From Bisporella sp. PMI_857 (lineage: Eukaryota > Ascomycota > Leotiomycetes > Helotiales > Helotiaceae), in the NCBI GenBank assembly GCA_021307315.1, contig JAJSPD010000193.1, forward strand, positions 1 to 27,467: a stretch of DNA of 27,467 nucleotides, given 5' to 3'. Position numbers and translations under genes: made by a program. The notes under the pieces are model-generated. The model had not been told where the DNA came from and did not search any database. It was given only the letters and a program-made list of their open reading frames with translations. Numbering within the stretch: position 1 is the first letter of the stretch; every line of letters begins with the position of its first letter. Shown here piece after piece: positions 19,759-27,467 of this stretch.

Positions 19759-20680
19759 GCTTGATAGGGATGGAAGAAGCGTTTAGATTGATCACCGATG
19801 CAGGATAATGTTGTACCACCTGTTTGCAATTATAAAGTGCTGGAGCAGTGTTGCAGAAGTAAACTCAAATTAATACAAAACCTAATCTTTACTTTTTTTA
19901 CTACATTCTGAGCTTTTTACTTATACCCTCTGTACTTTTAGCTACGTTTTACATGCTTATACATATTAAGTTTTAATAATTTGTTAAACATTTAATTTAA
20001 TTTAATTTTTATTAATTTTTTGTTACTTTTTATTTTACAAATTAAATAAACATAAAAAGTTAATTATATATATTTAAACAATCTAATACATGCAATAAAC
20101 TTTTTAGCATTAATTTAACCTTATTTTTTTATTTTTTTTTATTTTTTAAAAAAAAGTTTATAGTTTATTTTATAATTTGTTTTTAATAATTTAGCTTTCT
20201 TTTATATAACTTGTTAATTTTATATCATTACTATAATTAATTACAGATTTTCAACTAATTTTTAATTTTAATTTTAAAAAAGTATTTTATTAATTATATC
20301 AATTTTTACTTTTTTGATATTGTAGTAAATTTAGGTTTTTTGATATATTATTACGTAATATAAATAAATAGTTATATAACTAAAAAGTTTAAATTGCGTA
20401 TAAAATTCAATTTTTTGTATAAAACTTTACTATTGTTAATACAATATGCTTTTATTTTTATATATATAATACGTTTATAGTTATTAACAGTTATTTATTA
20501 TATAAATTTTAAACTTGTCAATACTTTTTTATAGTGTATTACAATTACCGATATTATGTTTTTAAGTTTTGTATTAAATTTGTTATTGTTTTTAGTTTTT
20601 AATTAGCTTTTTTTTAATATTGTTTAGTATATTTCAAAAATTATTAAGTACTAAATTTTAAAACTTATTTTATTACTGTT
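19759..20680. repeat. AT-rich, CpG-poor transition tract
   Basis: Beyond the stop of gene 4 the sequence becomes strongly AT-rich at about 19860. Unlike the other AT-rich tracts, CpG is nearly absent (only a handful in 800 bp) while CpA is still present. No gene or structured repeat was recognised. Confidence 0.6.
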
Positions 20681-20840
20681 GGTATCCCCTCTTTACTTTC
20701 CACGGGGCAAAATGCACAGCTTATAGGCCGTGCTTTTGCTTTTAATGGATATAGTAATTGTTGTTGTATTAGGTTCTACTCTAAATTCTACAAAATAAAA
20801 GTTGTGCGAACTACGTGACCTAGTGAATTATATATAGATC
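20681..20840. repeat. GC-balanced island in AT-rich DNA
   Basis: A normal-composition island that begins near TGTTGGTATCCCC (20677) and ends before the TATATATAG run around 20830. Probably a mobile-element fragment; no clear termini or duplication were found. Confidence 0.3.
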
Positions 20841-21864
20841 TATAAACCTTTACTTTTTACACTAAAAACTTTTTAAAAAGCCGTAAACTATTTAAAAAAG
20901 CCGTACAAGTCCGTAAAATTGTTTTGTAAAATCTATATTAGCTCGAAAGTAAAGCTTAATACTAGTTTTTTTTGACTTTTAATTAGTCAGTACGTTTTTT
21001 TTTTGCGTTTTACTTATTTATAACTTTTAACTCGAAATAGTTTAAATTAATCAACTGTTTTAAAACTGTTAAAAGTTTGTTTTTAATTATAAAATCGGCA
21101 AAGTTGCTGTTACTGTTAATTTATTTAATTTTCGTTATTTTTTTATACAATTAGCGAAAGCACATAATATTTATTATAAGCTTTTTTTTTAAGTAGTTTT
21201 TAATTTAACGAAACACTTATAAAAAATTTAAAGTTGTACAAATAATTAAAAATAAGTCGATTTTCAAATAAGCTCGATCGACGACTTAAAAATAGTTTTA
21301 GTATCGAATTTGTAGTTTATAGCGTAAAACTCGGAAATTAATACACTTTTAGTTACTCGTTTGCATTTAGTTAACAACTAATAAAACACGTTAGCTTTAT
21401 TTGTGGTATTAGCTAGTACGATTACGTAGTTAATTTGTAATAACAAGTGTTTATTATTAGCAAAGTTTGCGTTTGTAAAAACAATCAAACGAAAAGTTTG
21501 CAAATTTAACGAAACGTAATTTAGACTTTTAGCAAAGTTTTCGAGTTGTTATTAAAAACGTTTGTTTAAAGCTGTAATGTCAGTTTTTTCAGAATTAGTT
21601 ATTTAAACAATATAAAATAAATCGAAAAAAGCTTCGGACTAATATATTAAAGCTATATACGCTTTTTTAGCTTGTTAAACTACGTATTAATCGCAAAAAA
21701 AAAATTTAGTTTAAGTAACGCTTTTAAAATTTGTTGCTAAAATTAGTGGTTTATTTGCAGTTATTAAATTGTTGCACTAGTTTTTTTTAATTAACTGTAA
21801 CAGTGTTTTTGTTCGTAAAGTATATTGTATATTCGTTAAATTTTATTAATTGACTTATTGTAAA
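20841..21864. repeat. AT-rich RIP-like tract
   Basis: AT-rich, CpG-retaining and CpA/TpG-poor, with poly-T runs. No coding region or RNA gene is visible. Confidence 0.65.
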
Positions 21865-22025
21865 TGTCACGAAAGCCTAATCCTTTGGCCTGGTGAGGCG
21901 GCTAGTAAGGTGGTTCTATTACGAGAATACTAAACTAAGGAGGAAAGCAATCGTTGTGCGCGATCATAATAGAAATGAGGGGTCGTGCCAAGCCCATCTA
22001 GGTCACATGATCCATGATCGTGACA
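21865..22025 (-). mobile_element. 161-bp solo LTR/MITE-like insertion with 5-bp TSD
   Basis: The ends are a perfect 8-bp inverted repeat, TGTCACGA (21865-21872) and TCGTGACA (22018-22025). They are flanked by identical GTAAA (21860-21864 and 22026-22030), a 5-bp target-site duplication as made by retroviral-type integrases. The inside is GC-balanced and not RIP-degraded. A block TACTAAACTAAGGAGGAAAG is shared with the island at 24759. The orientation (minus) is inferred from this block reading TTTCCTCCTTAGTTTAGTA toward the 3' end. A short ORF inside is incidental. Confidence 0.8.
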
Positions 22026-24758
22026 GTAAAGTATTTTTGTTTTTTTGCGAAAAATTAAACTTTTTCGAGTTGTTGCTGTTTAGTTGTTGCAAAAAAGCTA
22101 TTAGCCAAAAAAAACAGTATTATTAGTTTATAAATTTACAATGCCGAAAAAATCGGCGTTTCGATATAATAAACACGAGTTGTAAATCGAAAAGTTTATT
22201 TTAAAGTTTTTAACGTAGTAATTGTAATACGTTTTAAACTAATAATTACCGGCTTTTAGCACTTTGTAAAAAAGTTTTACGATTTGTAAAATTTCGCTTA
22301 GCTGTAAATTCAGTTTCGTAATAAGCTTTTGCAAAAATTAATATAAAAATTACAGGTTTAGTTTATAGCTAACTAAACGTAAATTAGAATATGTTTTTTA
22401 AATAAAGCTTAATATTAAAACTTTGTATAATCGCTGTAATACAAAAAATAAACATTAGTTATTTGCTAAATTGTCGGTAATTAAGTAAAAACAATTTTTT
22501 TTTGTAATTGTTGTAAACTTAAACGACTAAACGAAATTTTTTGTAAGTTTTAATATTTTAATTTTTGATTTGTCGACAAATCTTAAATTGAATATACGAG
22601 TTTTTAAAAAAACGTTTTTTTTTAAATAGCTTTAAATACGCTTTTTTGAACTAAAAATTTTTACGAAATTTTTTAAACTAGTTTTCGGTTTAGTTTTCGG
22701 TTAAAACCGCTTTAATTAAAAGTAAATTACTATATTGGCGATAGTATAATATTTACGAAGTCGGCTTAAATTTCGTCGAGTAAACTGTTGCAAAAAGTTT
22801 TGCAGCTTTACGAAATATAGTTAAAAAATTTCGGTTTTATAGCAGCAAAAATCTTTATAGTAATAAAATCGCTAATAAATTTAATAACTTTTAATTTTCT
22901 ATTGTTAGCAGTTAGTTTTTTCAAATTTTTACGAATAAAATAAAGTTTAACGTTTATATTACAGGAAAATTACAAACTGTTAAATAAAACTAAAACGCAA
23001 TTTTTTTTTAAGCTAATAAAGTTAAATAGTTCTAACTAAAAACTTAGTTAGCTCGTATTGCTTTTTTTTTATACTAGCATTTTGAAATTTAAAAAAAAGT
23101 TGTAAATAACAGTTGTATAAAACTGTTTCGGACTTATAGTACGTCGACGACTTAATATTTAGCTTGTAGTTTTTAGATTTTTTTTAAGCTTTTTTTAAAA
23201 CTGTAAATCGTTGGCTAACTAACGAAAAAAATGCATTTAATTCGTTATACGTAAATAAACTTCAAAAACTAGTAAAATAATACGATTTCGTTAAAACTTG
23301 TAAAGTTGTTAATTGTTTTAAAAGTTATTTAAAAAACGAATTTTTTTTAATTCTAAAATTTCAGCAATAATAATTTTGTAAATCCGGCGTACAAAATATA
23401 ATAACGTTCGACTTTATTAATCGAATAGTAAGCTTTTACAGAAACAGTTTTAATTGTAAAATGACGTTAGCGGTATATTAACAGAATTTTTACTAACAAG
23501 TTTTTTTTGCGTTGTAAACTATAATATTAAGTAAACTTAAATAGCTATTAATTTAACACGCTTGTAAGTTTTTTTAAGTATATTTTACAAACAAGTTTTA
23601 AAGTTAACAATTTACTTAAAAAGCTGTAGTTTCGTCGATTATATATATATAAAAAATTACTGTCGATATACATTATGTCGATAATTACGCAGTAGTTGAA
23701 CTTTACGTTATTTTTAAAGTAAATTAAACCGGCCGAAAAATTTGCTATATTTTTAACAGTAATAACAATAGCGAGTAATTTGTTTTAGCACGCTTTAATT
23801 GTTGTTATAGCTAGCTTTTTTTAAAATTTATTTAAACAATTAGCAAAAAAGTACTAAACTGTTAATAAAAACGTTGTAATTCGACTTTTGTTAAATAGCA
23901 AAGTTTAAATCGAAACTACGAGTAAAATACAAGCTTAAAAAAGTATTTATAGCGTTTTACAACTAAAACGCTTTTTTGTAAAATAACTAAAACGTTAATA
24001 AAATTGTTATAGTAAACATTTAATCGATTAAAATCGGCTAAACAAAAAAAAATAAAGTATCGATTTTTACAACGTAAAAGTCGACTAACTAATCGAAGTT
24101 TTTATAGTAATCGAGTTTATTAACGAAAGTAATTTAATACCGAATTAAACGTTAACTATTTTTTTAATTAATTCGTCGAACTTTAAAATCGTTAATTTGC
24201 TTAAAACGATATATTAGCTATAACTAGCTGTTAATCGCTGAAAAGTTTTTGTATTTATTATAATTTTTACAAATTCGAAAAAAGTATAACGCGAACTCGC
24301 TTTGTAAACAAACGAACTGTTTTTAACAAAATCGCTGTTTGTAACGTTAAATTTAGTAATAGCATAATTGCACGTTTTGTTAATTAGCTCGATAACGGTA
24401 ATTACAGCAGTATTAAGTCGATATTGCTGTACGCTGTAAAATTAACTATAGTTAGCTTGTTGTTAAAATTGTCGGCAATAAGTTTATTATCGGTAATAAA
24501 ACTGTAAACACTTTTTTTAATTTATTGTCGAGATTTTTGTAATTGTCGCTTTTATATTTTACAAAGTATTACCGAAAACGTTTAAAAAATCTTAAAACTT
24601 TTGTATATTACAGTTTTAGCTAAACTTTAAATTTTGTTTTAGTTTGTTTTTGCTTTTTTTTAAATAATTTTATAAACGACAGTTTTTTTTATTGCAAACG
24701 TAGCAACAGTTTAATTTTAAAAATTATTAACTACGGTTTTTTTAGTAATTCGCAAAAA
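22026..24758. repeat. AT-rich RIP-like tract between two related LTR-like islands
   Basis: 2.7 kb of heavily AT-rich, CpA/TpG-poor DNA with no ORF over about 60 codons. It is flanked by two islands sharing one sequence block in the same orientation, but the left island has its own target-site duplication and so is probably an independent insertion. No motif of a retroelement polyprotein can be read. Confidence 0.6.
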
Positions 24759-24950
24759 TGTCACGATCACGATCCTATGAGCCTGTTGGGGCGTAATATA
24801 GTGCTTCAATACAAGAATACTAAACTAAGGAGGAAAGGTGTAGCTGTTGCTGTGGCATCCTAACATAAAGCCATGACCACGTGACCACTATAGGCGAGCT
24901 GGTAAGCGAACCAATGGCGTTGGTGCGATATTAAAGACCGTACAATACCT
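24759..24950 (-). mobile_element. Second copy of the 21865-type LTR-like element (diverged)
   Basis: GC-balanced island starting TGTCACGATC at 24759. It shares TACTAAACTAAGGAGGAAAG and the preceding ATCCT..GCCTG..G spacing with 21865-22025, in the same orientation. It contains GACCACGTGACCAC with a central CACGTG. The right boundary is not clear: candidate termini are GTACA near 24943 or CGTTACA at 25017-25023. No duplication was found. Confidence 0.55.
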
Positions 24951-25023
24951 TTTTCTAAATAAGCTCGTTTTCGAGCTTGAAAACTATTTATAATACTTGA
25001 TATTTATTTTTACGGCCCGTTAC

Positions 25024-27268
25024 AGTATACTTTTGCTTAATACTGCTTTTTTTAACGTAACGTACTTGCGAGCTAGCTCGCTTGTTGTTATTTTTTCTTG
25101 GCTTTAAATATTTATTACGTTTAGCGCACTTAAGCTAATACGTAAATTTTTTAGTAAGCTAAACTTGTCGAAATTGTTTCGTAAAAGCTTTTAAAAACTA
25201 ACGAGCTATTTGTAAACAGTTGTAAAGTATATTTAAATCGTTTTTTTTTTTTATTTAACTCGGTACTTTAGCGCTTTATTAACACGTCGAACAGTTAATA
25301 CTTTTTAAACTTTATACTTTTTAGCGTTATTTACTATAACTAGTAGTAAATAAAGTTGTTTTAGCTAAATAACGATTGTTTGCGGCTTTTCGAACTTTTC
25401 ACATAAAATACAAAATACACGCGTATAAAATTTAGTAGTTTTAGCTTGTACAAATAGTTTATTTGTTTATAATTTCGAACGAGCTTTTTATTTAATTTGC
25501 TAATTTGCGACTCGGTTTGTATTTTTTTTAGTTTTTATCGATATTTATACAAAATTTTTACTTCGAAATTAAGTTTTGTCGATATTTATTAACTTGTTTA
25601 GCGTATTGTTTTTACGAACAAGCTATATTTCGCAAGCTGAATTCTAAAAATTATAAATACAATTATTAGTGCTTTTGCTTTTTTTTATTAGCTTTTTTTT
25701 TAGTATAAACTTTTTTTTTACTTTGTTTTTACAAGTATTTTTAGTTAAATAACGTACGCGTTTTGTAACTACGTTTTGTAAAAAAAAAATTAGCCGGTAG
25801 TTTTATGCTATAAAAAGCTTGCTAAAAGTCGATAATAGCTATTTACTAGTTTTAATTATTTTAATAGTAATTTATATAAAGCTGTAAATATTAATCGAAA
25901 TACTAATTTACAATTTTGTTTAGTTATTTGTTTGCAAATAATTTGCAGTTAAAACTGTATTTTAATTTGTAGTTTAATACAAAACTTATTTCAGAAATCC
26001 GATATAAATTGCAGTTTTCGATTTAACGTAATAAAATCAAAAATACCGGTATCTATATATCTATATATATAATGTAAAATAAACTGTTCGATTTCTGATT
26101 AAGCGACGAAAAACGGTCCATCAAGTGACTACGTGTTAATTACCCCAACCAAACTTTTTACATACGCGATTTCACTATATTTGCTAATAACTCACGAACT
26201 ACTAATACATTACTTGAAATGTTAATAAAATGAAAAGCTGCAATAATAAACTATCAATTAAGCTAGCAGTTAACTCATTCCATATTTATTAGTTGAGTTG
26301 TTGTTGATTTGTTGCGGTTAGAATATGTCGCAGTGTCGCAAAACGAGTGTTAGCGTGTTTTGCGGCTCGTATATTTACTTTTTGTTTACATTTAACTTTG
26401 ATTGTACTACTATCTATTACATCTTTTACTTTATTACGCTTTACCGCTTTGCTTTTACATTTAAATGGCTTTTTACGGCACTGTTTCTTCTTTTATAGCT
26501 TTTGTTTTCGCTGTAACACGTCGCGAAGCTAGTCGTTGTTTAGCAAATTCCAAATAGCTTTAAAACTGGCTAGTATTATAAACGTGTACAATTTGCCAGT
26601 ATACTGTTTATCTATTTGCAGGTCCGCTGTACTAACTATTTTACAGGCTAAGCGAAGTAAACGGGCCGCATTTATAGTTATATCTGCGAAAATGACGATA
26701 TTGATATACAACTTTACATACACAAATGCAATATTGTAGCTGTTGTAAGCATCAATTGCCCGAAGCTTTATTACATACAATACTAATAAAAAGCAAATTG
26801 CTAATTAATTGACGTGTTTAAACTACAAAGAATTTCGAAATATTGCAATTTGGCCTGGTTTTGTTGTTTGTTTATTGCTAACTGAAATTAAGTACTGAGC
26901 TGTTTAAAGCCAGCGAGCTTTTTACGGGCCGCGTAACGGTAGTAATTTCTTTTTTGCGACCTGCTTACAAAATATCCAACTTAATGCTTTACAACTTTTT
27001 GCAAAACGCGTTAAACGAGCACTGCTAGTACCGCAATTTGTGCTACTTAGTTTCGATTTTACTCCGTTTACTTCTTTTTTTTCTTAAGAAAACGTACAAT
27101 CTACTTGCGAGTCAAAACAAGAGTTTATACTAAGTGTAAATAATATAAAAAAGCTAAGCTTGAAAATAGTTGAGTTAAAAAAAAAACAGAACTAAAACTT
27201 GTAGTGCTTATAACGAACGGTTTGCGGTGCTGTATATCCAATTTACGGTTCGCCGGCCAGTTTTATAC
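25024..27268. repeat. AT-rich degenerate tract with a less decayed centre
   Basis: AT-rich and RIP-like to about 26050. A TATCTATATA microsatellite run follows at 26050-26072, then a stretch (26090-26950) with more CpA/TpG and short open frames on both strands (26347-26532 plus, 26780-26529 minus), none recognisable. An 8-bp inverted repeat CGCAAAAC (26337-26344) / GTTTTGCG (26357-26364) is present. Probably an old transposon, less mutated than its surroundings. Confidence 0.5.
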
Positions 27269-27387
27269 TGTCACGTATCGCACGCGACGTATATATAGGA
27301 GAGTAAGGAATTGACTCCCAGTCAATTCAAGTGCCTTTTTGGCCCGTTGGCGTAGCGGTAGAACTTACTCTTATTGCGATCGTTACA
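27269..27387 (+). mobile_element. 119-bp solo LTR-like insertion with 5-bp TSD
   Basis: Starts TGTCACG (27269) and ends CGTTACA (27381-27387). It is flanked by identical TATAC on both sides (27264-27268 and 27388-27392), a 5-bp target-site duplication. Inside are TATATATAGG (27290-27299) and a perfect 9-bp hairpin GAATTGACT/AGTCAATTC (27308-27328, loop CCC). A TGGCGTAGCGG stretch near 27348 resembles a tRNA A box. The composition is normal against a decayed background, so it looks like a later insertion. Confidence 0.75.
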
Positions 27388-27467
27388 TATACTAGGGAGA
27401 AATGGCAAAATAGATATAGAATGCCGTTACTGCAAAGCTTTTTATTTTACGGCCGAAAAAACTTCGC

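Noticed and set aside
22026..24758. Interpretation of 21865-24950 as one complete LTR retrotransposon
   Set aside because: The left LTR-like unit has its own complete target-site duplication and the two ends differ outside one block, so two independent insertions fit better.
26050..26072. TATCTATATA run as a centromere or telomere signal
   Set aside because: Too short and isolated; an ordinary microsatellite in AT-rich DNA.
27340..27387. Possible tRNA gene from the A-box-like TGGCGTAGCGG
   Set aside because: No B box and no cloverleaf could be folded; kept only as an observation inside the LTR-like element.

Overview
The window looks like a filamentous ascomycete (Pezizomycotina) chromosome segment. 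The coding genes carry 45-105 bp GT-AG introns with CTRAC-type branch sites. One encodes a fungal-type NACHT-TPR protein. Both flanks are AT-rich blocks whose composition resembles repeat-induced point mutation (RIP): by eye, TpA is abundant, CpA/TpG is scarce and CpG survives in most of them. The species cannot be named from the sequence.

Layout: positions 1 to about 6600 are a degenerate, transposon-derived AT-rich block with short islands of normal composition. Several islands are recognisable LTR pieces: TGT(C/A)AC-type ends, TATATAA boxes, and one LTR family present in inverted copies at 4336-4591 and 5710-5970. From about 6600 to 19860 lies a gene island of normal base composition. From about 19860 to the end is a second AT-rich block, again studded with small LTR-like insertions. 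Two of these (21865-22025 and 27269-27387) have TG..CA ends and perfect 5-bp target-site duplications.

Genes in the island, with splice junctions worked out by hand: (1) a STAND/NLR-type protein on the minus strand, 10282 to 6890, 4 exons, about 1067 aa, with a helical fungal N-terminal domain, a NACHT NTPase and six 42-residue TPRs; (2) a divergently transcribed SERAC1/SesB-like alpha/beta-hydrolase on the plus strand, 11258-12819, 5 exons, one intron being GC-AG; (3) a LAT-type (Mup1-like) amino-acid permease on the minus strand, 15360 to 13193, 6 exons, 634 aa; (4) a large uncharacterised fungal protein on the plus strand, 17302-19758, which is either an intact 8-exon gene or a frameshifted relic.

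The NLR and hydrolase are separated by about 0.9 kb that contains a tandem 255-bp duplication. NLR-adjacent hydrolases of this fold act as cell-death or incompatibility effectors in fungi, so a receptor/effector pair is a reasonable but unproven reading. The permease and gene 4 diverge from a 1.9-kb intergenic region holding a GC-rich palindrome and an inverted repeat upstream of a TATA box. No rRNA, convincing tRNA, CRISPR or prokaryotic feature was found.
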